Source: Flectobacillus longus
Lineage (GTDB): Bacteria; Bacteroidota; Bacteroidia; Cytophagales; Spirosomataceae
Length of the DNA stretch: 64,000 bases
Assembly: GCF_030056705.1 (NCBI RefSeq)
Contig: NZ_JASHIC010000010.1
Coordinates: 154,719 to 218,718, forward strand
Direction of reading: 5' to 3'
Shown here: piece after piece, positions 17,889-26,293 of the stretch
Layout: each line of letters opens with the position of its first letter
How positions within the stretch are numbered: the first letter of the stretch is position 1
The notes under the pieces: model-generated
What the model was told of the DNA's origin: nothing
Seen by the model: the letters and a program-made list of their open reading frames with translations, nothing else
Database searches by the model: none
Translations under genes and position numbers: made by a program

Positions 17889-19436
17889 ATGACGAGAAGA
17901 GATTTTATAGAAAGAACAGGTGCTGCTAGCTATTTGACATTATTAGGATTAGGAATGATTCCAGAAGCAAATTCACAACCCTTGGATTTGCAAAGAGGAA
18001 AGGCCGATAAAAAAATTATTATCCTAGGAGCTGGTTTAGCAGGCTTATGTTCGGCTTATGAGTTAACAAAATTAGGCTATCAGGTTACAGTATTAGAAGC
18101 ACGCAGTCGCCCAGGTGGACGTGTTTGGACTGTAAGAGGTGGCACCACAGAAACTGAAATTGGAGGTCCTTCACAAACGGCTCAATTCGATAAGGGACTT
18201 TATTTAAACGGTGGTGCGGCACGTATTCCGCACAATCACGAAACGACGCTCCATTATTGTCGTGAATTTAATATTCCGCTCGAAATATTCATGAATATGA
18301 ACGAGGGTGCTTATTACTACAGCGATAATGGAACAGGTCCTTTGGCAAACAAACGAGTAAAAATTCGTGAAATACATGCTGATGTTCGTGGTTATACAGG
18401 GGAGTTATTGGCAAAGGCAGCTGACCAAAAAGCCCTAGACCAAGATTTGACCAAGGAGGATATCGACAAACTCATTGCTTATCTGAAAGAGGAATGCGAT
18501 TTGGATATTACCAAAAAATACAAAGGCTCTGAACGACACGGGTATTTGCGACAAGGCGGATATGGAGATCAAATCCCACAATTGGCAGAACCTCACTCGT
18601 TGCACGATATCATTGCTGGAGGGTTGTTTCACCCTGCATTTTCGAATGTAAGCGAATATACCTTCAATCAGCAACCAGTCATGTTACAGCCCGTTGGCGG
18701 AATGGATGCTATTCCGTATGAATTTGCAAAGCGCCTTGAAGGAAAAATACAATATCAAACCGAAGTAAAAGAAATCCGTAAAACCCAACCGGGCGTTCGG
18801 ATAGTGTATAAAGACAAAACTGGACAAGAAAAGGAACTCAAAGCAGATTATTGTATTTGTACGATTCCTTTGCCAGTATTACGAAATGTACAGACAGACC
18901 TTTCATCGGATATTCGTCGTGCAGCAGATTTTACTTCTTACATGAATACAGGTAAAATTGGTTTGCAATTTAAGCGTCGATTTTGGGAAGAAGATGATAA
19001 AATATTTGGTGGTATTTCTCGTACCAACATGGATATTACCCAAATTTTTTATCCTTCCTACAACTTTATGGGTAAAAAAGGTTTGTTGAAAGGCTATTAC
19101 AATTTTCATGACCGAGCACTCAAAATGGGTAATTTATCTATCGCCGAAAGAGAAAAAGCAGCTTTGGAACAAGGAGGTAAAATTCACCCGCAATATGCCA
19201 CCGAATTTGAAAGTTCCTTTTCGTTGGCTTGGCAAAAAATCCCGTATTCGCAAGGAGGTTGGGCGGAGTACACAGATGCTCAACGCAAAAGATTATATCC
19301 AGCCTTGATTAAGCCTGATGACGAGATTTATATGGCAGGAGAGCACACCACTCACCTTACAGCTTGGATGGCTGGTGCATTAGAATCGGCTAAAGCGGTA
19401 GTAGACCAAATCCATCGTCGTGTCAATGCATCATAA
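17889..19436 (+). CDS. exported FAD-dependent amine/L-amino acid oxidase
   Basis: 515 residues from the ATG at 17889. A Tat-type signal (MTRRDFIERTGAASYLTLLG) precedes the dinucleotide-binding motif KKIIILGAGLAGLCSAYEL and VLEARSRPGGRVWTVRGG. The C-terminal FAD-binding block EIYMAGEHTTHLTAWMAGAL is also typical of the flavin monoamine oxidase family. Such enzymes oxidise amines or L-amino acids to imino compounds with release of hydrogen peroxide or transfer of electrons. The longer in-frame start at 17775 would precede the Tat motif with an unrelated hydrophobic stretch and is rejected. Likely co-transcribed with the aminotransferase gene upstream. Confidence 0.9.
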   Translation: MTRRDFIERTGAASYLTLLGLGMIPEANSQPLDLQRGKADKKIIILGAGLAGLCSAYELTKLGYQVTVLEARSRPGGRVWTVRGGTTETEIGGPSQTAQFDKGLYLNGGAARIPHNHETTLHYCREFNIPLEIFMNMNEGAYYYSDNGTGPLANKRVKIREIHADVRGYTGELLAKAADQKALDQDLTKEDIDKLIAYLKEECDLDITKKYKGSERHGYLRQGGYGDQIPQLAEPHSLHDIIAGGLFHPAFSNVSEYTFNQQPVMLQPVGGMDAIPYEFAKRLEGKIQYQTEVKEIRKTQPGVRIVYKDKTGQEKELKADYCICTIPLPVLRNVQTDLSSDIRRAADFTSYMNTGKIGLQFKRRFWEEDDKIFGGISRTNMDITQIFYPSYNFMGKKGLLKGYYNFHDRALKMGNLSIAEREKAALEQGGKIHPQYATEFESSFSLAWQKIPYSQGGWAEYTDAQRKRLYPALIKPDDEIYMAGEHTTHLTAWMAGALESAKAVVDQIHRRVNAS

Positions 19437-19678
19437 TTTTTTAATTTGTTTCTTTAATTAGTTAAAATTATTTTAAAAAATTTGAGATACTATTATTTGA
19501 TAATCAATAATTTATTATATTTATAATTGTAAAATAATTTTGATTTAATAGCACTGTATTTCAAATAACTATTACATATACTTTCAGTAGTGATGAGTTA
19601 TTTCTGAGGTAAATAAAATTTTCCAAACACTTGTTATTATATCAAGTGCCTCATTATTGAAGGCTAAAATTATTCAGT

Positions 19679-20635
19679 ATGAAAAAAGTATTGTTAGTAT
19701 TCGGATTAGTTTGCTCAACTCTTTTCGCCAAGGCTCAAGAAGTAGCTAAAGTGGGAATCAAAAACACTGATTATGATGCGCTTAAGAAAATTGCAGTTAA
19801 AAATCCAGACAAGGATACATATATTAAAGAGGGAGCTTACGTATTGGATAACAGTAACCCGCCATACGTCTTCAAATTCTCGGATGGAAAAGAGCGTCGT
19901 ATATATTTATACAAAGTTTTAGAAACTGCCGAAATGAAGGAAATGGGCTCTTTGATGGTTTTTACAACGCCTAAAGATGGTAAAAAAATCAGCTTAGTAG
20001 TACCCAATCCAATGGCTGAAAAAGAAGTTTGGGGCAAATACATCGATGATCTAAAAGATGGGGAAAAAGCCATTAATGGGTTTTCATCTTGTGTAGCCTT
20101 TGTACTAGCAAAAGAATTTACAGGAGGTGCTTCGGGTGCAGAACATGGCGCAGAAGATAAATACGAATACTGCTTTCCAGAGACGGCTGTCGTAACAATG
20201 GCCGACGGTTCTCAAAAGTCGATAGCAGAAGTAAAAGCTGGTGAGGTTGTGATGTCTTATAACACTGTAACTAATAAAGCTGAAACAACGCTTGTAGATG
20301 AAGTAATCGAACATGATAACAAATCTTTTGCTCTTGTAAAAGTATTGTTGAGCGATGCCGAAGATCAAGCTTTTGCTTCGACACAACCACTTTTTCAATT
20401 AACAGAATTGGAAGGTACAGCCAACCATCCTGTGCTTACTACTAATGGGCATGCCAAATTAGGTAAGTTGAAAGTGGGTGAACAAGTATTGATGTACAAT
20501 AGCGATATGCATACCTTTAATCGCTACAAAGTATTTTCAACTAATTCAGACTATCGTACGGTCGAAAAGGTGTATAACCTTCGTACCGCTAATGATAAAT
20601 ACCTCGTAAATTCTATCGTGGTATTAGAAAAATAA
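19679..20635 (+). CDS. secreted protein with C-terminal Hint (hedgehog/intein) domain
   Basis: 318 residues. A signal peptide (MKKVLLVFGLVCSTLFAKAQ) is followed by a ~140-residue domain I do not recognise. The rest, from Cys165, is a Hint autoprocessing domain: CFPETAVVTMADGSQKSIAE gives the N-terminal nucleophile block, TANHPVL (Thr247, His250) is the block-B TxxH motif, and VYNLRTANDKYLVNS is the terminal strand. The usual end His-Asn is replaced by VVLEK, so intein-type splicing is unlikely. Cleavage or transfer of the N-terminal part at Tyr164-Cys165, as in hedgehog or bacterial intein-like domains, is the expected chemistry (inference). No toxin or immunity gene lies next to it. Confidence 0.8.
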   Translation: MKKVLLVFGLVCSTLFAKAQEVAKVGIKNTDYDALKKIAVKNPDKDTYIKEGAYVLDNSNPPYVFKFSDGKERRIYLYKVLETAEMKEMGSLMVFTTPKDGKKISLVVPNPMAEKEVWGKYIDDLKDGEKAINGFSSCVAFVLAKEFTGGASGAEHGAEDKYEYCFPETAVVTMADGSQKSIAEVKAGEVVMSYNTVTNKAETTLVDEVIEHDNKSFALVKVLLSDAEDQAFASTQPLFQLTELEGTANHPVLTTNGHAKLGKLKVGEQVLMYNSDMHTFNRYKVFSTNSDYRTVEKVYNLRTANDKYLVNSIVVLEK

Positions 20636-20657
20636 GTGAAATGGTTTAATGCACACC

Positions 20658-20673
20658 GAAGGTTTCGACCTTC
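20658..20673 (+). other. short hairpin after the Hint gene
   Basis: GAAGGT, loop TTCG, ACCTTC. No T-run follows; it may be a 3' stabilising stem ahead of the terminator at 20738. Confidence 0.35.
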
Positions 20674-20737
20674 AACCTAAATATTAGGCCTACCGAAAGG
20701 GACTTAATTTTTTTGAGATTGTTTTTGGATAATTTTT

Positions 20738-20775
20738 AAATCCTTTCTCTTTTAGGGAAAGGATTTATTTTTTTT
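20738..20775 (+). terminator. terminator after the Hint gene
   Basis: AAATCCTTTC, loop, GAAAGGATTT, then a T-rich run (ATTTTTTTTTA). It ends the Hint gene transcript about 100 nt after the stop. Confidence 0.75.
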
Positions 20776-20964
20776 ATACAGGTCAATATCTGCCTTCTGA
20801 GTGTATTTTAGCCCAAATTACTATTAAGGACGTAAATTTTATATTATAAATAATTTAGTATTAATTCAAGAATTGTTTTTGGTATAAAAAGATAACTTAA
20901 ACGTTCTTGTTTATTTTGTTTAAAAAAAAATTGTTAAAATTATATTTTATTCAAAAAATGCTAT

Positions 20965-20972
20965 TACATTTG
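20965..20972 (+). promoter_or_regulatory. candidate -7 box TACATTTG
   Basis: Exact TAnnTTTG match in a region that has no ORF downstream before a terminator, so it may drive a non-coding RNA. Confidence 0.4.
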
Positions 20973-20977
20973 TGAAG

Positions 20978-21228
20978 CTAAGCGGTTAGCAATATCCAAA
21001 AACAATCTTTATAAGCAAGTACAACTAAGAAATTAAAAAAAGAATTGAAGACTGAAAAGTAGGAGATTCTAAAGATATTTTCAGAGCGAATTTTTAAAAC
21101 GATAAAATTTTAGGGTCACCATAAGTGACAAACTATGAAAGTACCAATTTGATTAATTTACTAAACTCAAAACAACTATTTAACTTTGAAGCTCTGATAA
21201 GCCCCAGCTAACCTCTGGGGCTTTTTTA
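20978..21228 (+). ncRNA. candidate small RNA of about 250 nt
   Basis: A unit with a -7 box at 20965-20972, a GTCAC/GTGAC hairpin at 21115-21129, and a rho-independent stem (AGCCCCAG/CTGGGGCT then TTTTTT) at 21199-21228. There is no ORF longer than a few codons. The size suits a trans-acting RNA or a 6S-type RNA, but I see no feature that names the class. The transcription start is inferred from the box. Confidence 0.4.
21199..21228 (+). terminator. terminator of the candidate small RNA
   Basis: AGCCCCAG, 7-nt loop CTAACCT, CTGGGGCT, then TTTTTT. The minus-strand GSCFA gene ends 74 nt further on, so the stem may also serve it in part. Confidence 0.75.
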
Positions 21229-21301
21229 TTTAGTGATTTTTTATTGAGTGAGTGTTAAAATTCTCCTTCAAGTTTTGTCAATACAAATAACGAATATACA
21301 G

Positions 21302-22279
21302 TTAACGATTAACCTCTTTCACGATTTGTGCTAAAACCTGCTGTTTCTCTGCCGATATATCTACTTGGCTTTCTATAGCCTCTAGTTGCTTTAAAACATT
21401 TTGTAAAAACTTTTGATGAGCTTCGGACGTAATATCAAAAGGCTTGTGAGTTAACGCTCTTTTGACTTGTTGCCATTTGGGTAAAAAAGCTTGTACGTCA
21501 TCTGAAAAATAGGTTTTTACAAACTGTTCAAAAATATATTGCTCTGCTACTTCGTTCGGATGAATCATATCTGCTTTATAGAAACGATAATCTCGAAGGT
21601 CATCTATCATGATTTCGTAGGAAGGGAAATACGTGACATTGTCATAATCAGCACTGAGATAATGACAGGCCGTTCGAAGAATTGATTTCGACAATTGATT
21701 TTCGGCAAGTCCTTCTTTGGTATGTCGCACAGGCGAAACAGTAATAATGATTTTTAGAGAAGGATTTAATTCTGTTATTGCTTTGTGTAACTCTGCAAAC
21801 TTTTTACAAATATCCTTCACACTCAATAAATCCTTTTCAAATAAACTTGCGGGCATTTTATGGCAATTGGCCACATAACTTGGTGTAGTTTTGAGCTGAT
21901 GCACAAATGCCGTTCCGAAGGTTAAAACCAAGAAATCGTATTGCTGAATCTGAATTTTTGCTAAGTTATTATTCAGCAATTCCTTTAGAGATTCCTGCTG
22001 AGAAGCAAAAAAATGCGAGTGAAAATCATAGTGCAGCCATGTTTGTTGATGCTGTACAAACAGTCGCTCGTCGGCTTGTTGGTAGTTAGGATTCAAAAGT
22101 TTGAATATCGACATGGGGTTAAACAACGTCCCGAAAGGATTAACTTCGGTAGCAATTTTGTTTTCTTCAAGCTTTTGTCCGATAACCTGTGCAAAACATG
22201 AACCAACTGTCAATACCTTGGACTGAAGTTGTATTTGAAAGGGTGATTTTTCTATTTTTATTGGCGTTCTGAATTCCAT
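21302..22279 (-). CDS. GSCFA domain protein
   Basis: 325 residues. The family-naming motif is present near the N-terminus as VLTVGSCFAQVIGQKLEEN, followed by NPFGTLFNPMSIFKLL. GSCFA proteins are an SGNH/GDSL-esterase-like group found mainly in Bacteroidota, with Ser in the GSC block as likely nucleophile and MIHPNEVAEQYIFEQF supplying a catalytic His. Natural substrates are not established; an acyl or glycan ester is likely. No signal peptide is seen, so it is probably cytoplasmic. Confidence 0.88.
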   Translation of the reverse strand: MEFRTPIKIEKSPFQIQLQSKVLTVGSCFAQVIGQKLEENKIATEVNPFGTLFNPMSIFKLLNPNYQQADERLFVQHQQTWLHYDFHSHFFASQQESLKELLNNNLAKIQIQQYDFLVLTFGTAFVHQLKTTPSYVANCHKMPASLFEKDLLSVKDICKKFAELHKAITELNPSLKIIITVSPVRHTKEGLAENQLSKSILRTACHYLSADYDNVTYFPSYEIMIDDLRDYRFYKADMIHPNEVAEQYIFEQFVKTYFSDDVQAFLPKWQQVKRALTHKPFDITSEAHQKFLQNVLKQLEAIESQVDISAEKQQVLAQIVKEVNR

Positions 22280-22447
22280 AAGGCGATTTTGACTGAATAT
22301 TTTACAACAGTAAAGTTAAACAATAGGATAAATTTTAGGCTATGATAATTTTTTAATCCTATTTGAATAAGCACAAATTAGACTTACAATACGACCCTAA
22401 AATGGAAAAGAATTCATAATTCATTAATTCCCTCAATCACAATTCAC

Positions 22448-22455
22448 TACCTTTG
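22448..22455 (+). promoter_or_regulatory. candidate -7 box TACCTTTG of the riboswitch transcript
   Basis: Exact TAnnTTTG match, about 12-15 nt before the first conserved aptamer bases. This fits a start near 22462. Confidence 0.5.
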
Positions 22456-22462
22456 TAGCAGA

Positions 22463-22637
22463 TAAAGGTGCTTTATACTTCAAATCTACGAAGTGTTAAA
22501 GCTTAATAGGGAATTAGGTGCAATACCTAGACTGTCCCCGCAACTGTAAGTTTCAATAATGTCGAATTCAATCTTCATGGCCACTGCCCGTCGGGCGGGA
22601 AGGCTCGAAGTCGATGAAACAAGTCAGGAGACCTGCC
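22463..22637 (+). ncRNA. cobalamin riboswitch
   Basis: The conserved aptamer blocks occur in order: AATAGGGAA, GGTGCAATACC, CTGTCCCCGCAACTGTAAG, GCCACTG, GGGAAGG, and AAGTCAGGAGACCTGCC at the 3' end. These form the cobalamin-binding core with its kissing loop. It lies about 150 nt ahead of a BtuB-like receptor gene. Binding of adenosyl- or methylcobalamin is expected to switch off expression of that gene and those downstream. Confidence 0.96.
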
Positions 22638-22789
22638 TTTTTATCTATTCTTGGTACAATTTACGGTGGATGAGTTGTTGCTGAGCGTTCGCTTTTCTGT
22701 TCATTTTCTTGCCTTTTAATGTCAATTCATTTGAGTCTATCCTATAGGCACGAGTGTTAACTTTAGGGAAGAAAACAATCATCAAATCA

Positions 22790-24751
22790 ATGTTTAAATC
22801 TTTATTTTTCTGTTCAGGATTACTTTGTGTGGCAAGCCTAAGTATGGCTCAAAACAATGTGACAAACCTTAATGAAGTAGTAGTTACTGCCAATAAAGTA
22901 CCTCAAAAGCAACTACAAACAGGAAAAGTTTTAACCGTTATTTCCAAAGAAATTTTGGAGCGCAATGTGGGCAAGTCGCTGGGAGAGCTACTCAACCAAC
23001 AAGTAGGCATGCAGGTAGTAGGTTCGCAATTAACACTTGGCGCAAATCAAGAAGTAAGTATAAGAGGCTTGAGCAACGGATATGCGCTGTTGCTGATGGA
23101 TGGCATTCCATTGAACGACCCTTCTACGATTGGTAATTATTTTGACTTAAACGTTATTTCAATAGACCAAATCGAAAGAATTGAGATTTTGAAAGGAGGA
23201 CAATCCACCCTTTACGGTTCGGATGCCGTAGGTGGAGTAATAAATATTATTCGTAAAAAAGCAGATAGTAAGCCATTTAGTGCACAAGCTAATCTTTCTG
23301 GTGGAAGTTATGGCACTTGGAAGGGAGCTTTGAATTTGAGCGGTACATTAAATAAAAACTCTAGCTATTCTTTGGCTTACACCAAGTTGTATTCAAAGGG
23401 TATTTCGCAAGCTGCCAATAAAAAAGATGATAATTTGAACGAAAAAGATGCTTTTAATCAAGATGCGTTTCGTGCTCAGTTTCAGCAAAAATTTGGTACA
23501 AACCTTACAACTAAAGCTTTTATAACACACGAAACTTATCGTGCAGACATTGATAACGGTGCATTTAGCGATGATAAAGACTTTGTAGCCAATAGCCGAA
23601 GCACACAAATAGGAGTAGGAGCAGAATATTTTGTGGGAGGAGGCAAATTAGTGGCTAATTACCATTATAACGACCTCAAACGTAGCTATATCAACGATTC
23701 TAATTATGTTGCTCCAGATGCGTATGACAAGTATTCAGCTAGTAATTATGGAGCCAAAACCAACTATGCAGAATTATATGGCAGTTGGAGTTTGGGTAAA
23801 AATGTAACATGGTTGATTGGTGCAGAATACCGTGCCCAGAAAATGAGTCAAACCTATTTATCTATCAGTGATTGGGGACCTTATGAGGATGCTCCATTGA
23901 GTGATGATTTGGCCAATGTAAACCAAGTGAGTGGTTACACATCATTTACCTTGAATAACTTAGGTGGTTTTGGTGCTGAAGCAGGAGGACGTTACAATCA
24001 TCATTCTTTGTACGGAAATAATTTTACCTACACGCTCAATCCTTATTATTTATTGGGTAAAAACTTAAAGGTACTAGCTAACTTCTACTCAAGTTTCAAG
24101 TCACCGACTTTGTATCAATTGTATTCTCCTTACGGAAATACAGCTTTGAATCCTGAAAAATCATTCACGCAAGAAGGCGGTTTCCAGTTGTTTAGCAATA
24201 ACCAACAATCCTATTTCCGAGCTGTATATTTTAATACAACCATCAACGATGTGATTATTTTCCAGTCAATCATTACTGCGCCTTATGGCAAGTATGTTAA
24301 TTTTAATAAGCAAGCAAGTAAAGGTTTGGAATTGGACGCTCAAGCGCAATTAGGCAAGTTCAATATGTCGGCTACCTATACGCACCAAATTGGAGAATTG
24401 ACTACTAAAGTGGCAGGAAACGACACCACTTACAAAAACTTGATTCGTCGTCCAGAAAATGCTTTTACCTTGAGCTTGGGTTATCAGGCTACTTCAAAAT
24501 TATATGTAAGTTCAACTTTGAGAGGCATTGGTGCTCGTAAGGACACCTACTATGATAATGAGCAATTCAAATCTATTAACGTAGATTTGGATGCGTATCA
24601 GCTATTAGATGTTTATGGTGAATATCGCATCAATTCAAAAATCAAAGCATACGCTGATTTGAGAAATATTTTGAATACCAAATTTGTAGAAATAACAGGC
24701 TACCAAACCCGTCAATTTAACGCAAGTATTGGTTTGAGTTTGCAGTTTTAA
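22790..24751 (+). CDS. btuB: BtuB-like TonB-dependent cobalamin receptor
   Basis: 653 residues from the ATG at 22790; the in-frame GTG at 22754 would break up the signal peptide. After the signal (VASLSMAQ), a TonB-box-like VTNLNEVVVTANK leads into a plug domain with QVSIRGLS-type and GGQSTLYGSDAVGGVINII motifs. A 22-strand barrel ends in FNASIGLSLQF with a terminal Phe. The receptor imports cobalamin or cobinamide across the outer membrane; the riboswitch upstream is the main evidence for the ligand. It carries no carboxypeptidase-like N-terminal domain and no surface lipoprotein partner next to it. Confidence 0.88.
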   Translation: MFKSLFFCSGLLCVASLSMAQNNVTNLNEVVVTANKVPQKQLQTGKVLTVISKEILERNVGKSLGELLNQQVGMQVVGSQLTLGANQEVSIRGLSNGYALLLMDGIPLNDPSTIGNYFDLNVISIDQIERIEILKGGQSTLYGSDAVGGVINIIRKKADSKPFSAQANLSGGSYGTWKGALNLSGTLNKNSSYSLAYTKLYSKGISQAANKKDDNLNEKDAFNQDAFRAQFQQKFGTNLTTKAFITHETYRADIDNGAFSDDKDFVANSRSTQIGVGAEYFVGGGKLVANYHYNDLKRSYINDSNYVAPDAYDKYSASNYGAKTNYAELYGSWSLGKNVTWLIGAEYRAQKMSQTYLSISDWGPYEDAPLSDDLANVNQVSGYTSFTLNNLGGFGAEAGGRYNHHSLYGNNFTYTLNPYYLLGKNLKVLANFYSSFKSPTLYQLYSPYGNTALNPEKSFTQEGGFQLFSNNQQSYFRAVYFNTTINDVIIFQSIITAPYGKYVNFNKQASKGLELDAQAQLGKFNMSATYTHQIGELTTKVAGNDTTYKNLIRRPENAFTLSLGYQATSKLYVSSTLRGIGARKDTYYDNEQFKSINVDLDAYQLLDVYGEYRINSKIKAYADLRNILNTKFVEITGYQTRQFNASIGLSLQF

Positions 24752-24755
24752 AAAC

Positions 24756-24877
24756 AGGCACTAGGCATTAGGCAAAAAGCAATAAGTTTTAGCCTAAAAA
24801 ATTAAGGATTTGTTTAATGCTTCGATATTTTACAGCCCGTAATTTTACCACTAGTGCCTCTTGCCTGGTGCCTTTAC
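24756..24877. repeat. GGCAYTAGGC family inverted repeat
   Basis: The left arm AGGCACTAGGCATTAGGC (24757-24773) and the right arm CTAGTGCCTCTTGCCTGGTG (from 24851) form an imperfect inverted pair between the receptor and Dph6-like genes. Related copies are at 30470-30500, 30613-30715, 31935-32031 and 63655-63690. Confidence 0.55.
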
Positions 24878-24886
24878 CCTCAAAAA

Positions 24887-25531
24887 ATGAACCTCCTTTG
24901 TTCTTGGTCTGGTGGAAAAGATTCTTGTTTTGCTTTGATGCAAATGAATCAACGACCTACCGTAATTTTTACGACACTCAACGAATGGGGCGACCGCTCA
25001 CGTTCGCATGGTTTGAGCCCTGTTATTTTGGAAGCTCAAGCCAAAGCAATAGGCTGTCCGAGTGTTACGATTAGTACTTCTTGGGAAAATTATACCGAAA
25101 AGTATATCGCTCGTCTCAAGTCTCTGACTGAAGAATACCAACTAACTGATGCGGTTTTTGGCGATATAGACCTACAACCACATCGTGAATGGGAAGAGAA
25201 AGTTTGTGCCGAGGCACAGCTCAATTGCCATTTGCCACTTTGGCAACAAGACCGTAAAACATTGGTTTTTGCCATGATTTCGGCTGGTATCAAAACCATG
25301 ATTGTATCTTGCAATGATACCTTGGGTGAATCGTTTTTAGGACGAATTATTGATACTCAAACGGTAGCGGATTTGGAAGCAAAAGGCGTGGATGTTTGCG
25401 GTGAAAATGGAGAGTTTCATACTGTAGTATTAGATTGTCCTTTGTTTCAATATCCGATTGATGTTATTCAAGTTGAAAAATTAGTTCATAACAATTATCA
25501 TTTTTTAGAGTTAACATTGGTAGAATGTTGA
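24887..25531 (+). CDS. Dph6-like ATP pyrophosphatase
   Basis: 214 residues. The PP-loop SGGKDS (residues 8-13) marks an N-type ATP pyrophosphatase. Later motifs HGLSPVILEAQAKAIG, DAVFGDIDLQPHREWEE and DVCGENGEFHT match the diphthine-ammonia ligase (Dph6) family. Bacteria do not make diphthamide, so the substrate differs. Homologues commonly sit in B12-regulated operons of Bacteroidota, and here the gene follows the riboswitch and receptor. A role in cobalamin salvage or amidation is inference. The ATG at 24887 is used because the earlier start lies inside the repeat. Confidence 0.8.
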   Translation: MNLLCSWSGGKDSCFALMQMNQRPTVIFTTLNEWGDRSRSHGLSPVILEAQAKAIGCPSVTISTSWENYTEKYIARLKSLTEEYQLTDAVFGDIDLQPHREWEEKVCAEAQLNCHLPLWQQDRKTLVFAMISAGIKTMIVSCNDTLGESFLGRIIDTQTVADLEAKGVDVCGENGEFHTVVLDCPLFQYPIDVIQVEKLVHNNYHFLELTLVEC

Positions 25532-25743
25532 AGATACACACCCATTGTCCACGTTGCCAACAACCATTTCAGTGCAAAGTTGACGATATAGCACAGTGCG
25601 ATTGTCAACAAGTGACATTGACTTATGAGCAAACCCAACAATTGAGACAGTTGAGTTTAAATAAATATGGAGGACAATGTTTGTGCAACACTTGTATAAA
25701 GTCTCTAATCAAAACCCATTTTGAAGACCATGATGCAACTTAG
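25525..25743 (+). CDS. cysteine-rich CWC-type small protein
   Basis: 72 residues with eight cysteines in the spacing of the CWC family: CPRCQQPFQC, then CDCQQ in place of CWC, then CLCNTC. The pattern suggests a zinc or iron-sulfur site. It overlaps the Dph6-like gene by 7 nt, so the two are translationally coupled. CWC proteins often accompany Dph6-like genes in this phylum; function unknown. Confidence 0.8.
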   Translation: MLKIHTHCPRCQQPFQCKVDDIAQCDCQQVTLTYEQTQQLRQLSLNKYGGQCLCNTCIKSLIKTHFEDHDAT

Positions 25744-26248
25744 CCCTAAAACTTTCTGCGACACTTTTTCAAGTGTAAATACCTCTATGCCCATTTTGAC
25801 AGGTATGGAGTTTATGCGTCGCCCTGCAAGACTCAGCGATGCGTTACTGCATGAATATGAGTGCGTGAGCCGAATGGCGCACGTGCGAAAATGGGATTTC
25901 GATTTGTATCATTTCCGAGATTTTATTCAAGACCCTCAACATGCTGTAGTCATTACCAACGTTCAACAAACCATACAGTGGGTAAATCATGGTTTTGCTA
26001 ATATGACGGGCTATCAGATACAAGAAGCTTTGGGAAAAAAGCCTAGTTTTTTACAAGGAAAAGAAACCGACCCACTTACAAGATCAGCGATTAAAGCTTG
26101 TTTATTAGAGGAAAAAAAGTTTGAAGGAAAACTGATCAACTACCGCAAAGATGGCGAACCCTATTGGTGCGATGTTCGCATAGAGCCTATTTTTAACGAG
26201 CATCAAAAACTCGTTAATTTCATTGCCTTTGAGGAAGAGATTGTTTGA
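25730..26248 (+). CDS. LOV-like PAS domain protein lacking the photoactive cysteine
   Basis: 172 residues. A PAS core runs from about residue 70: DPQHAVVITNVQQTIQWVN, NMTGYQIQEALGKKPSFLQG, then LINYRKDGEPYWCDVRIEPI. This is the LOV-type arrangement, but the position of the flavin-reactive cysteine in GxNCRFLQG is Pro105 (GKKPSFLQG), so light-driven adduct chemistry is excluded. A flavin or other ligand may still bind. The N-terminal ~65 residues are unassigned and there is no output domain. The ATG at 25730 lies inside the CWC gene (14-nt overlap), making it the last gene of the riboswitch operon. Confidence 0.8.
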   Translation: MMQLSPKTFCDTFSSVNTSMPILTGMEFMRRPARLSDALLHEYECVSRMAHVRKWDFDLYHFRDFIQDPQHAVVITNVQQTIQWVNHGFANMTGYQIQEALGKKPSFLQGKETDPLTRSAIKACLLEEKKFEGKLINYRKDGEPYWCDVRIEPIFNEHQKLVNFIAFEEEIV

Positions 26249-26262
26249 AGTAAAGATATGTG

Positions 26263-26290
26263 ATAGAGACGCCAAATTTGGCGTCTCTAT
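26263..26290. terminator. perfect 28-nt palindromic terminator
   Basis: ATAGAGACGCCAAA and TTTGGCGTCTCTAT pair completely and are followed by TTTTTTA on the plus strand. It lies 15 nt after the PAS gene and 3 nt before the end of the minus-strand gene at 26294. Its AGAGACGC/GCGTCTCT arms belong to the dispersed palindrome family seen at 359-383 and 483-506. Confidence 0.75.
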
Positions 26291-26293
26291 TTT

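Noticed and set aside
19679..20635. active intein in the Hint gene
   Set aside because: The C-terminal His-Asn and a C-extein nucleophile are missing, so protein splicing is not expected.
22754..22789. 12-codon extension of the BtuB-like receptor from the GTG at 22754
   Set aside because: It disrupts the signal peptide; the ATG at 22790 gives a normal one.
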